The position numbers and the translations under genes are program-made. From Viola odorata (taxonomy: Eukaryota; Streptophyta; Magnoliopsida; Malpighiales; Violaceae): DNA of 64,000 nt. The number at the start of each line of letters is the position of its first letter. Position 1 is the stretch's first letter. The DNA lies in assembly GCA_963691705.1 (NCBI GenBank), contig OY829545.1, positions 57,328,192-57,392,191 of the forward strand, given 5' to 3'. Of the stretch, positions 9,670-21,049 are shown piece after piece. The notes beneath the pieces are model-generated. The model made no database searches and was not told the origin of the DNA. It saw only the letters and a list, made by a program, of their open reading frames with translations.

Positions 9670-12600
9670 TGTCGCACCGTCGCGAGCGAAATTTGGGACG
9701 CAATGAAATACACATGACAATGAAGTCGCCACCCTATTTTTCTAAGGTTTAGGGAAATCTAAAAGCCCAAAAAAGAAAGAAAATAAAAATAAAAACTAAG
9801 GCACAAAAGAAAGGATCTAAACCCGAGAACGATGGTTCGGGGTCGTATTATGGACTCGGGAAGGTGTTAGGCACCCGAGTCTCATCCTAAAAAAAGGTTA
9901 CCGGTGTTAAAAAGAGGTGTTTAAAAATCATGTTGAAAACAAGTAATTGGGCCTTAGGGGAATCGCCGCTTTAGTTCTTAAATTGGTTCGATTGATTTTA
10001 GCTTAATTAATTGTCGAGTTGTTAAAAGAAAATAAACATTTTAATCCTCTAAGAAAATAAAAGGGTTGGTTTCATACCTATTCAAATTAAATTTCGTCAA
10101 GTTTAAAATTAATCCGGTTTCATGCAAAATTAATTAGGTGAGATTACTACCATTTTATTAATCTTTGCTAAAGCGACGCCACTTTCATCACCGGGCCAAT
10201 GCATGTGATTAATCCTATTTACTAGGTGATTCTAAGCACGCATAGACTAGCAAAATACCGTTTTGAGTGAATGTGAAAAACACGTTGAAAAGAGAAAAAC
10301 CGGGAAGTGGGGTCGAAGCCGCGCACATAACACATTCGTCAAGATAGCATAAATTAAAATACAATCGTGGGGTCGAAGCCACACACGATACACATTCATC
10401 AAGATAAGCATAAATTCGTGGGGATGAAGCCGCACATGAAACAAGCATAATTTAAAGTAAGTTCGTTGGTATAAACATTATGCAAACGGATTAATTCGAA
10501 TTCTAACAATTGTAAATAATCATGCATACGATGAATAATAAATTAAAGTACATTTATCCAAAAATAAAAGGGAAAAAGGAAAGCATACCTGGATGAGCTT
10601 AACCTTTAAATCAATGATTAGTGGAAACAATTGATAATAAAATAAATAAATACTACAGATAAATATTACAAATTAATTACAAATTCGCAAATAAATAAAT
10701 ACAACGATTAAATTCTCCATTCGAGCTCCGCAATTGGGAATGAACATCGAACTCCTCGTCGAGCTCCATCAAGCTCATCAACCACCATCGTAGCGAACAT
10801 GCAAGCAAAAATAGGCAAATAAGCGCATAACACGTAAAGCATGTTCATAAGGATAAATAAAAATCTATTCGTGGAGTCAAAGCCGCACACGAACGAGCAT
10901 AAAATTAAATCATATTTGTTGGTGTAATCATCATGTAAACAGATTAATTAGAATTCTAACGATTCTATATAACATGCATACGAATATATAATAAATTAAA
11001 TCAACAATTCTAATAAAGGAAAAGTGAGCTCTAAAGCTCAAGTTTAGAAATTTGTCACCAATGTCGAAGTTTGGTGAAATATGTAATCGGGACAGTAATC
11101 ACGAACTCGATACCTGCAAAAATGAAGAAATAGTTAGTACACGATTTTAATTAAAAGGGCTTGGGCCCGCAACCCATTTCTTTTTATTTTTCACTAATGG
11201 GCCGCAACCCATTTTTCTTTCTTTCTTTCTTTGGGCCGCAGCCCATTTTTCCTTCTTTCTTTGGTTGGGCCGAATCCCAACCCCTCCCATTTTCCTTGTC
11301 AAACGACAAGGATCTCCCTTCTCCTTCTCTTCTCTATTCTTTCCCCTTTTTCCATTTTTTAGGGCTGCATCAACGCAATCCTCTCCTTTATTTTTCTTCT
11401 TTCTTTTCTTTTGTTCCTTCCGGCCAAGGAGCGAGCAGTGGCGTGGCTAGCGGTAGCTGGTGGCTGCGGCGGCGATCGGGCTAGTCAAAGGAGGATCGGA
11501 CGGCGCTGGAGGCAGAGGAAGAGATGGCGTGACGGCGAGGCGCGGCTGGGCTGGAGGAGCTGTAGTGAGCAGCAACGGCGGCGATGGAGGAACGAAAGTG
11601 TCGGGATTTGGTGAGGGATCAGTCCGACTGCGGTGATAATCGGTCCGGCGTGGGTGAGTGTTTGGTAGTTGGTAGTGGTATTAATTCTGGTTTATGGTAT
11701 ATTTGGAATTAATATGGTGATTTGTTTTGAAGTTGGCTTTGCAGTGGCTGCTGTTTGGGTTTTAATTTGGGTTTAATTTGGGTGATGTCGATTTAGGATT
11801 GAGGAGGAGGCGCGGCGGCTGTTTTGGTTTGGTTTGGTGATGGCGTTGGGTGGCAGTGGCGGTTGGGGTTTTTGTGCTTGGCCGGCGATGATGATCGGAT
11901 TCGGTGGTGGATCGGGCGGAGTGATTTGGCAGTGGTGTAGCGGTTGGTAAAGAGGATTGATTTTGGTGGTGATGATTTAATTTGGGTTTAATTTGGCAAA
12001 GGCAACGAGGGAGTGTGTCGATGTGGAGGAATTTGGATCGGCAAAGATGAATTTGGCTTTAATTTGGGAAAGGATTTGGAATTGGAATTAATTGCCGGAT
12101 GATTGATTGGAATTAATTGCAAGAGGATTAATTTGGATTTTTGGCAGAGGGATATGGCTTGATTTAATTTGGCATGGCTTAGATTTAATTGAATTTGCAG
12201 GGATTGAATTTTGATTTTGCAGAGGGTTGATTGTTTGGTCGATTTAGTGATGGCTGCCTCCTCTCCCGATTGAAATTGGGTGGTCTGTTTATAATGGGAT
12301 CCAATTGAAATTGGATCCGTTGGTACTTTGAAAGAAAATGGAGAAGGTGTGATGATGGTGTTTTTTAATAAATTGAAAGGGAAGAGATGATGGTGTTGGG
12401 ATGGTGGAAAGGAAAGAATGAGTAAAGTAAAGTAAAGTAATGTAAAGTAAAGTGAAAGTGAAAATGAGTATGGTTAGTTCTTGTGGTTCGATCCAATGAT
12501 ACGATAAATTTTATTTGAAATCGATAAAAGTTCGAACGAAAAATACATACAAAATAAAATAAAATGACATAAAACAAAATAAAACAAGATAATAAATAGT

Positions 12601-12694
12601 AAATAAACTGAAATAATAATAATAAAAATAAGATCAAGATTGAGCAAAAAAATGAACGATTTAAGTTAATCGTGTCAAAATTTGGGTATCAACA
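9670..12694 (-). mobile_element. Solo LTR of a Tat/Ogre-like element (3,025 bp)
   Basis: In plus-strand view it runs from TGTCGCACC to GGGTATCAACA, the reverse complement of an LTR that starts TGTTGATACCC and ends GGTGCGACA. Flanks are GGTCT (9665-9669) and GGTCC (12695-12699), a 5-bp target duplication with one change. Units B and C preserve the uninterrupted site AGGTCCAATAG. There is no second LTR, PBS or internal sequence, so this is a solo LTR from intra-element recombination. A GC-rich stretch at about 11400-11900 yields short ORFs without recognisable domains. Confidence 0.88.
10305..10450 (-). repeat. Short tandem repeat inside the solo LTR
   Basis: Three adjacent copies of a roughly 60-bp unit with CGTGGGGTCGAAGCC followed by CACATTCGTCAAGATA, plus a related copy near 10870. 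This explains the paired 65-77 codon ORFs rich in Cys, Ala and Leu; they are not treated as genes. Confidence 0.7.
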
Positions 12695-14046
12695 GGTCCA
12701 GTAGTAGTAAATTTAATAATTGTTACTATTGAGAAAAGCATTTTAATTAGTTTAAGTTGAGCGAACAAAAATAATCTTGATTTTTTTTTGAAGATTTCCA
12801 AAAAAATAACAAAAAAAATGTTTAAACTCTTAAACTTGCAGATGGGAATTTCTACATGTAGGTCATTTCACAAGCGGTGATTAATTAATCATAAGTCATT
12901 AATACCATCACCACTTGAACTATTACCGTTCGATAAATAGTCTCTTTAATAATTATTTGTTGGGTTCAGTTCTTTTAACTATCTTTTCGTTGCGAAGGGA
13001 CACTTTTTGTTAATTTTTCATCCAAAATCCTCACATATTTATTTTGAACATATTTTTTTATTTTTTTTAATTCCAAATAAAATTTAGACTCCAAAATAAA
13101 ATAAAATAAAAATATTCTTAACTTCGTAATCGTTAAATACCTGACTATTTTAATCCCACAATAAGCTTTTCTCTCTTTCAATCATAATGAGCATCCAAAC
13201 TTCCATAATAGGTAGAAATACAGTGGCCATGTCTGAAGGACAAACAATTCTTTTCACACTAGAAAACGAAAGAACACAATCCACCTTTAGGAGATGTTAC
13301 ACCAAAGTGAATTACAAATGCATATAAAACTACTTGTGAGACTTGTGAACAAAGAAAATGCATTGATCACAACAAATTGAGATACAGTGAGGAATCAAAA
13401 TATAGATGTATTCATGCTGCAATAATTTTAACAACTATGTTACCAAAATAGATTTTTAACTAACTAAGAGAATTACGTCACATGATTACACTGCTAAATG
13501 ACCTGAATAATAATTCATTCATTTCTTCTCACCACATAGCCAAAGAGTATCAAGCATAGTGTAACACAAGAAGTTAAACATATTGAAGTTACTTGAAAGT
13601 TATTAAGAAGGTAGCATGTGTTCTAAATTCTAAGGTTCCTCTCACCCTGTGAAACTATAGGTAGGGAGGATATTCTAAATCTGAATTAGAAACCATATTC
13701 AAGCAATTAGAATCGAGAAGGAAAAGAAATACCTCCTCAACGCAATTAAAAAGAAAGACTAGTCTATGTATTATGCTGGATTTAAGATCCAGGCTCTCTA
13801 CTACATGTACTTGCAATTCGCGAAGCAATTGGAGATTCGGTATAAATCATTCAGAAATGTTGAACACTAAGCTGGAATTTTTCAGTAAATTGACAAGATT
13901 ATAACATAAACGGACGTGTGCAGTAGAATGAAACACAGTGATGTGAGTGAAACACAATCATAAATTAACAACAAAATGGAGCTAAATTATGAAACAAAGC
14001 AGGACTGAAATGATGAAAATCATCTTGAAGGAAAAAAGCGTCTTAC

Positions 14047-14530
14047 TTCATGAGAATATCGTAGTATTCAGGGTCGAGGGAAGAGAACAACCCATCCATA
14101 TCTTTGATGGCCATGATTGCTCGATGCACCATGATCCAATTAGCGGACTGCAAAACTCACCCAAATCAAATCCAAAATCTAAAATAGAAAAAAAAGTAAA
14201 TTAATTAAGATTGGTGAACTGAAGACAATGTAAACTAGGTACGTTGCATCGCTCATCGCGGGTCTTGGGAGGAGAGCCTTCAAGGGCCGTGTTTAGAGCT
14301 TCGACATGTTTGTACCTATGGAGTGATTACATAGAAATTAATCAGAGGTGGTTTACTTTAATTTATCAAATAATAATAATAGATAGAAAAAAAAATTAAA
14401 GAGAAAGAAAGGATGATTGATGTATTAACTGCTTGAGTAAGCTCTCGATCTTGGGGGATTTGTGCTCTATTCTTGTGATTATGGCCTCCGCATTGTCTGC
14501 TTCCACGAACTCCCCTGCTCCACCTGCCAT
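14047..14530 (-). CDS. ARPC5: ARPC5 exons 1-3, copy B (partial, no stop codons)
   Basis: Exons are 14430-14530, 14243-14315 and 14047-14147, with the same lengths and phases as copy A (101, 73, 101 bp). Splice donors GTTAAT, GTACCT and GTAAGA and the acceptors are intact. Exon 1 reads MAGGAGEFVEADNAEAI, exon 2 keeps the Arg codon (CGA at 14249-14251) that is TGA in copy A, and exon 3 matches A. Exon 2 has one change in a conserved stretch (ALNTALEG). No exon 4 lies within the unit. Splicing of B exon 3 to the shared exon 4 at 7400 would restore an open 136-codon frame by skipping copy A. This is inference; if it does not occur, copy B is a gene fragment. Confidence 0.8.
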
Positions 14531-15250
14531 TCTTCCGGAGGTGGTAAATGGTTGCTTGCTTTCATCTCCATTAATCAAGTTGGGGCTTTGGAGTCGAACT
14601 TGTATTGGACCATCATATTTTGGACTCCAATTGAGCCCTGAACGCCGGTCCATTTTTCTTTGTTTCATTGTTTAAAAAATTGGAAAAAGTTAAAAAATCA
14701 ACTTAAGTTTGCATCAAATATCTGAATCACAAGACAAATAATTACTAGCTTTTTTTAATTATTTTTTATTCTATTTTTCCTCCGTACTTCTGCTAAATCT
14801 TACCATCGTTAAATTAGATATGACATGATAGTATAAAATATAACTATTTTATTCTAAAACGTTTATGAATTACGACAGTAAAAAAAATGCATAAAACGTC
14901 AGTTAATAATAAATGAAGAAAATATTAGCTAGCAAACTTTACAATATGTAACAATTCCTAGTGGTTTAATTGTTCTATCAATATTACCCCAAACTTATTA
15001 TCTTTGGTGATTGTACAAGATAATTTCATTGCTATTTCTTTTATAATTAAATATAGGTCCAATAGTAGTAAATTTAATAATTGTTACTATCGAGAAAAGC
15101 ATTTTAATTAGTTTAAGTTGAGCGAACAAAAATAATCTTGATTTTTTTAGAGGATTTCCAAAAAAATAACAAAAAAATTGTTTAAAGCCTTAAAATTGCA
15201 GATGAGAATTTCTACATGGAGGTCATTTCACAAGCGTTGATTAATTAATC

Positions 15251-15956
15251 TGTAGACATTAAAAATTTGGTCCATTTTAAAATATTCGGCCCAATCTATA
15301 AAATCCACGAAGCCCATTTATCAAAGCCCACGAAGCTTATTTGGTTAAAGCCCATCAGCAAATTCATATGGGCCAGAACCCATCTCATGACTATTTATTA
15401 ATTTGATTAAATACTAAAGAATATTCTAATTAATTAGTATCCAAACCAATAAGATGAAGACATGTGCCATCTTTTCAATTCCAAAATTGCCCTCATGAGC
15501 CTATAAATGGGAGGTTCATTAGAAGGTGAAGGGGACATTTTCCAAGAGAGGGAGATGAAGTGCTGCTGAAGCCATCACTCTCAAGGAAGAAGGAAGAGCC
15601 ACAAGCCGATTCAAGGCCGGTTTCCCCCTCAACCACATCAAATCAAGGAGGAGCCACAAGCTGATTCAAGGCCGGCTCTCTCTCAACTACATCAAATCAA
15701 ATCAACCGTGGAGCCACAAGCTGATTCAAGGCCAGTTCTCTCTCAACTACATCAAATCAAATCAACCGTGGAGCCACAAGCCGATTCAAGGCCAAATCCG
15801 TCAACCATCGAACTCAAATACAAATCCAAATCTGGAGTGAAGAACGATTCATTAATCAGAGGAATCTAGAGAAGAAGAACCACTTATTTTACATTCAAAT
15901 CATTTGTAATTTGACACGTGTAATTTCCCCCTTCGGGAGGGAAATTTGTGTGTATA
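15251..15956 (+). mobile_element. 5' LTR of the Tat element (706 bp)
   Basis: It starts TGTAGACATT and ends TTTGTGTGTATA, where the 3' LTR ends in TACA. A TATA box (TATAAAT) lies at 15502-15508. Four copies of a 55-60 bp unit beginning GAGCCACAAG start at 15596, 15651, 15711 and 15771 and are repeated in the 3' LTR. Confidence 0.92.
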
Positions 15957-15962
15957 AATTTC

Positions 15963-15980
15963 TGGCACGCCCAGTGGGAC
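15963..15980 (+). promoter_or_regulatory. Primer-binding site of the Tat element
   Basis: TGGCACGCCCAGTGGGAC begins with TGG (complement of a tRNA CCA end) 6 bp after the LTR. The priming tRNA cannot be named with confidence. Confidence 0.75.
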
Positions 15981-16031
15981 ACTGCTCTCCTCTCATCTCT
16001 TGAATCATACTCCTCAAATCAAGATCCAACA

Positions 16032-16143
16032 ATGAGTTCAAGTCAGACTAGTGATTCCTTTCCTGAAGAGCTTCAAGATCTTTGAGAAGGTCTTCCGGCA
16101 ACACGTGCTCGCACTAGAGTTGGAAGGTCCCAGTTGGTGTCAC
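16032..16143 (+). pseudogene. gag: Tat gag, N-terminal part (interrupted by the Athila-like insertion)
   Basis: ATG at 16032 follows the PBS by about 50 bp and reads MSSSQTSDSFPEELQDL, then a TGA at 16083-16085, then continues in frame to the insertion point after 16143. Removing the nested element and one GTCAC copy joins this frame exactly to 22439 (QLVS|PLKQF). This proves the two pieces are one gene. The TGA is consistent with a former CGA. Confidence 0.8.
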
Positions 16144-17527
16144 TGATGGTTGCCGAGACCGTAAAAAATAAATAGAGTACAATTCACCATGCACAAATAT
16201 AAATTAAACTGCAGCAAGTGGTAAAAGGATCGTTCCTCAGGGATTCGGTGGACAATTTCAATTCTTTGTAATGAAATATGATGGGTGGTAAATACCAATA
16301 AGGGTTGTTTGGATGCAATAATTAAAAGACAGAAATAAAGAAAACAATAAACAGATAATTGAGTGTAACAAATGGAGGAAACTTCCCAGTAAGGATTCTA
16401 CCTAGCCCATGATTCACTTAGACTGATCATTGATGCAAAAGTGTTAAACACCAAACTTATAGGATGGCTATAGAGATCAGGTATTGGTCACCTAGATCTC
16501 CTCCTTTCCTCCTACACAAGACTTCCAAAGAGACACTCTATTGGAAGTCCCTAATCACCCTAACAATCCTAAGAGACACTCTATAGGATTTAATCAGGGC
16601 AATTGATAGACATAGGGAAAGACCTAATCCCCGGCCTGGGATAGAGAATCGTGTCTATCCTATAAACCAGATCTGATCCTTCTTCTAGCCGTCACCAGCT
16701 AGTCGCCTTCGTATCCTCTTCGATAATGTAGACTCCAAAACCTTAGAGGAAGACTGTAATTACTCTAGTTCTAAGTGAAGGTGATCAAGCTTTACTCAAA
16801 ACAAGAATAAACTAGCATGTTATCAAGAAAGACAAGAATATAAGTGTGATGTGTGTGAAGTACGATTTGATCTCACAATCACAGAATCATGGGCTTCGAA
16901 TCCTTACCAGAAAGAAGGTGTTTAGCCTAGAATAGACATAACAATAATAAATAAATAATAAAACGCATAAACCGTAATTGAAATTGAATTAAAGAAGAAA
17001 ATAGAATAAGAGTTTGAGCTGCAACAATGGCAGAACGTGAATAAGGAAGAAGACCCCCCTTTTCTTCTGCCCAGCAGCTAATTAAATAATAACCTAAGGA
17101 ATCATTCCCCAAAATTTCGTGATAAGGATAAAATAAAGTAGTTTTAAATCTCCTAAATTGAAACTAGGATTTTCACTATCAAAAGGACTTCTAGCTGGAG
17201 TTGAACTCTGCAGAAAAACCCTTCTGGAAGCAGAGCAGCTGGCGCACACGCTCAGCTCACGGCCCAGGCCCATATGTTGTATCCTCATTAATCCAGTTGA
17301 CCTTGGTCAACGTCACTTCTGGCCCGCCTTATCCTAGGTCTGGGATAAGGACAACTCTCTTTTATCCAAAACAGCTCTAAAACAGGTTCTTTCAACTCCT
17401 TTTGGATAATTCTACTTCATAACAGTAGATCTGTAGAAAAGGAGAGAAAATCTATCATTTAGCAGTATCATCATCCCAAAACATATGTAAAAGGATGATG
17501 AAAAGATGACATTTTAGCGTTCTATCA
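16144..17527 (-). mobile_element. 3' LTR of the Athila-like element
   Basis: In element sense it runs from TGATAGAACGC to CAACCATCA. Short ORFs inside (about 60 codons, also present in the other LTR) show no domain and are not treated as genes. Confidence 0.92.
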
Positions 17528-17542
17528 AATCCCCCACACTAT
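17528..17542 (-). promoter_or_regulatory. Polypurine tract of the Athila-like element
   Basis: On the minus strand AGTGTGGGGGATT immediately precedes the 3' LTR start TGATAG. A second G-rich run (GGGGGCAAG) lies a little upstream in element sense. Confidence 0.75.
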
Positions 17543-19071
17543 CTTATACTTGCCCCCAAGCATTTCTACCTAAGACACAACAAAACAAAGCAAAACACAT
17601 ACAAACAAAGATCAATCAGCATCGACTTCAGAACACCCAATTCATCACATAAGATCCACAGATACTTCAGTTCATAGCTCCATGCTATATTACCAAGGCT
17701 TGACCAAGACCCGAAACTCACCTGATCTGACATAGTACCATAATCGAGCGCTTAGCGATCAAACCCTGCAATTGAAAACACACAGAACAATTCCCATTTC
17801 CTTCTACCACCCCCTTCACATTGACTGGATTTAAGATTTTCGGCTTCCCCCCTAGTCATTTCCTATTTGCTTCTTGCCTTCATTCATATTTTCTTAACTT
17901 TATCAGTTGTAGTTTCTTGGGTACTCTCGCTTAAATGAGGCATGAGCACCAAGACATTCATCTATTTTTTCCTTCTTTTTTTTTTTTTTTTTTTCAAAGC
18001 TGATTGTAGTTCCTTGGATATTCTTGCTTAAATGAGGCATGAATACCAAAGCAGTAACATAACATTTTCATTCATAATTTTTTCCATAGCTGCTAAACAT
18101 CTTTTCAAAAGTTCTCTGCTTATTTTTGCTTACTGAGGCAATAATATCAGAGCATTTAACATTTTAAGCTTCTTCTTTATTAAACTACAAATGATTTCAG
18201 GGGTAGGCCTATAGAGATAGTCAATGTGTCAAAGGCAGCAAGGTAAAGAATGCCAGTTCTGCATGTTTCCTCTCTTAAGATTCAATCATAAAGCCCAAGT
18301 ATCATGACCCTATGTAAATTAAGTGAGTTTCACAAGTATTGGAAAGATTATACCTTGGTAATAAAACATGGACCCATGAACTCAAGCATCTTTTGTTTCC
18401 TATGTGATGAAGTGCATACTCTGAAATTGATTTTCATGATCTTTGTTTGGACACAAAAAAATTATCTACAAACATGCAATAAAATCAAAACAAGGCACTC
18501 TCAAGACAAACAGACAAGACACGCATGCAATAATTGAAAACCAGACTTCAAAAATAGACTCACTCAAACAAGCAATCAAAACAGATCATGCTCATCAAAA
18601 AAAGTCTCCCCCACACTAGATGACACTTTGTCCTCGAAGTGTGAGAGAGAAAAAGACTCAACGTTAATGGAAATAAAAGAAATAAAAAGGAAAGGAAATA
18701 CCCGGGGCAACCATGGGTATGGGGTGGGGCTGGTGGATCTTGCATAAGCTTCTCTATGAGCGTTCTGTCCAGGGTGGTGTTTTGCTTCTGCTATTCTAGA
18801 ATGACTTTCAACGTTTTATTCTGCTCATCATAACCAACTCTTCCCCAGGTCTGGTACCTGGTCATTCTGTGGTCCCCCTGCTTGACCTGGGAACGAGTCA
18901 GGTCTGATTATTCCTCTTCATTCTTTGCACCTGCCAAAGAAAATCAAACACTCCATTAGAATTCTCCAAATGATGGTAACTTTATTCAAATAAAATAACT
19001 TAATTAAAAGACTTGGGTTGCCTCCCAAGAAGCGTCCTGTTTTAATGTCTTGGACTAGACACTGTTCTTGT
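17543..19071 (-). other. 3' untranslated region of the Athila-like element
   Basis: About 1.5 kb without a recognisable ORF. It includes a T-run near 17980 and, by the ORF end, the sequence TTGGGTTGCCTCCCAAGAAG, a motif also seen at about 60451 in another element. Confidence 0.7.
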
Positions 19072-20829
19072 TCAATCTCCAGTAGGTAGGGTGTGGATTG
19101 CATCTCTGGTGTTAGCAATCCTCCATTCAACAGCCTCCTCGTACTCCTTCAGTACTCTTGCAAGCTCTTCTTCTTCCAGTTCTGTCAACCTGCTGGAAAT
19201 TGTCACTGGCAGACTCTTTCCCAGACTTGGGATAAGGTCCTTCAGGTGATTTGGAAAAAATTTCAGTTTCAAGTTTGTGTCCTGCAAAACTGAAGGGAGA
19301 ACTGTGTTATTAGTGATTGTCAAATCCAGAATCTTAGGAATATTTATATCAGAAAGAGAATTAGAATAATCAAGCTCAAAAATAGTTTCTTGAATTTCTT
19401 CTTTGATTTCAAATTTTTCCTCCAATTCTCCCAGCATTTGTTGATCAACCCTCCTGCTAAGAACATGCTCCAAAGGATTAGTAGCAATTAATTCATGAAT
19501 ATTATCAGCATCAGGATCAATAATATCTATGCAATTAACATTATGCATGTCATTTGGAAATTTCATGGCATCATACATATTGAATTTAATAATTTCATCA
19601 CAAAATTCCAATGTTAAACTCCCTCTTGCCACATCAATCTTAGCCCTAGCAGTCCTCAAGAAGGGTCTGCCTAACAATATTTCAGTAGACTTAGAGGTTT
19701 GTTTATTACCCATATCCACCACATAAAAATCTGCAGGAAAAACAAAATCATTAACTTGCACTAACACGTCTTCAATTACCCCAACAGGATGAATAATAGA
19801 CCTATCAGCTAGTTGAATTACAAGTCTTGTTTCTTTTAATTCACCAATATTAAGACTTTTAAAAAGAGTTAATGACAACACATTTATTCCTGCCCCTAAG
19901 TCACACAATGCCTTCTCAATAGTCTGCTCCCCAATCTTACAAGGAATCACAAAAGTTCCTCCATCTTTGCACTTGTTCGGTAATTTTTTCTGGAAAACGG
20001 CAGATACGTTTTCATTCAGGTTAATCTGTTCTACCCCTGCAAGTTTTTTCTTGTTAGTACATAACTCTTTTAAAAACTTTGCATACTTAGGAACCTGCGC
20101 AATCATGTCAAGAAGGGGAACATTTACGGCTACTTTACGAAATAAATCCAAGATAGCTTTTTCTTCCTTTGCCTTCTTGGCCTTTTCAGACCTATCAGTG
20201 AAAGGAAGATGGATTACCTGTTCCTTCTTTGGTACGGATACCTCAGGAGTAGGGGTTACCTTGACTTGCTTTTCTGAAATTACCTCTGCCTCTGGTTCCA
20301 TTAGGTCTGATGGTGGTGTAGCAGAATGCTTCTTCCCCAGCCCTAGGGAAAGAGCTGTTCTTTCTGGGATTTCTGTCCCACTTCTTAACGTCATGGCTGA
20401 GACATTATACTTCGGGTTATCAACTGTAGTTGATGGTAGCCTACTGCCCCGCTTCTGGTTGTTAATGTTCAACTGTGAAATCTGTCTTTCTACATTAGAA
20501 ATGGATGCTTGGGTGGATTTCATGCATTGTTTAAGTGTTTCACTTAGAGAATTAACAATGGTTTCAAGAGGTTGTTGTGGGACTGGGTGTATGAGCATGG
20601 GATCTTGCATGTGGTACTGATGTTGTTGTTGTGGTGGTGCCCAATTGAAGTTTGGGGAATACTCCCATCCTTGATTGTACTTGTGGGCATTTGCCCAAGG
20701 GTGTGATTGGAAGCCAGTCGCTCCATATGAGATTTGTTGCATCTGATCTGCAACAGAAGCAAGACGAAGAATTACTGCATTGATTTTATTGTCTATGGAG
20801 TTTAACCGTACCTCTGTTGCACTAGCCAT
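19072..20829 (-). CDS. Athila-like gag C-terminal/protease protein (585 aa, intact)
   Basis: Single uninterrupted frame from ATG at 20829. Residues 1-80 are rich in Asn, Gln, Pro and His and look like the region that follows the nucleocapsid knuckle in Athila gag. A Lys/Glu-rich linker follows. The retropepsin core has D310 in CDLGAGINVLSL, with ILLGRPFLRTA about 85 residues later as the second flap-side motif. DLG in place of the usual DTG/DSG is common in plant Athila proteases. The frame ends just where RT would start. No capsid domain, CCHC knuckle, RT or integrase is present. The retained 585-codon frame in a young element suggests it is functional or was until recently; whether it is an active protease is unknown. 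Confidence 0.88.
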   Translation of the reverse strand: MASATEVRLNSIDNKINAVILRLASVADQMQQISYGATGFQSHPWANAHKYNQGWEYSPNFNWAPPQQQHQYHMQDPMLIHPVPQQPLETIVNSLSETLKQCMKSTQASISNVERQISQLNINNQKRGSRLPSTTVDNPKYNVSAMTLRSGTEIPERTALSLGLGKKHSATPPSDLMEPEAEVISEKQVKVTPTPEVSVPKKEQVIHLPFTDRSEKAKKAKEEKAILDLFRKVAVNVPLLDMIAQVPKYAKFLKELCTNKKKLAGVEQINLNENVSAVFQKKLPNKCKDGGTFVIPCKIGEQTIEKALCDLGAGINVLSLTLFKSLNIGELKETRLVIQLADRSIIHPVGVIEDVLVQVNDFVFPADFYVVDMGNKQTSKSTEILLGRPFLRTARAKIDVARGSLTLEFCDEIIKFNMYDAMKFPNDMHNVNCIDIIDPDADNIHELIATNPLEHVLSRRVDQQMLGELEEKFEIKEEIQETIFELDYSNSLSDINIPKILDLTITNNTVLPSVLQDTNLKLKFFPNHLKDLIPSLGKSLPVTISSRLTELEEEELARVLKEYEEAVEWRIANTRDAIHTLPTGD

Positions 20830-21026
20830 TTAAGTGCAAATGTGCTCTCTCCCAGGTCTGGGAGAAGGTCGAGTGGTTGCGACTGTGTAGAACTATCTTC
20901 TGAATATGTTTCTTTTCTCTTTTTCTTTTTTTTGTCCTTTGCCTCTGGTAATCTCTAGGTTGTTTAATTGCTAACAAGGGGACCTGGTTATAAAACAAAC
21001 AAAGAAAATCAATTAATACAGTTGAA
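20830..21026 (-). other. 5' leader of the Athila-like element
   Basis: About 200 bp between the PBS and the ATG, containing a T-rich run. The short distance leaves no room for the capsid part of gag, which supports a deletion derivative rather than a frameshifted full element. Confidence 0.65.
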
Positions 21027-21044
21027 TCCCCGGCAACGGCGCCA
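21027..21044 (-). promoter_or_regulatory. tRNA-Asp-type primer-binding site of the Athila-like element
   Basis: The minus strand reads TGGCGCCGTTGCCGGGGA, the standard Athila primer site complementary to tRNA-Asp, five bases from the 5' LTR end at 21050. Confidence 0.92.
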
Positions 21045-21049
21045 AAATT

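Larger units (their letters stand above)
7767..13147 (-). repeat. ARPC5 tandem unit A (interrupted by a solo LTR)
   Basis: The unit begins in intron 3 at TTTAATCCCACAATAAGC and covers exons 3-1 plus upstream sequence. Units B, C and D start with the same motif at 13148, 42857 and 46748. Without the solo LTR (9670-12694) the unit is about 2.35 kb. Exon 4 lies outside the repeated unit, so the duplication took the promoter side and the first three exons only. Confidence 0.9.

Noticed and set aside
19967..20620. 217-codon plus-strand ORF within the Athila-like element
   Set aside because: Shadow of the 585-codon gag-protease frame on the minus strand.
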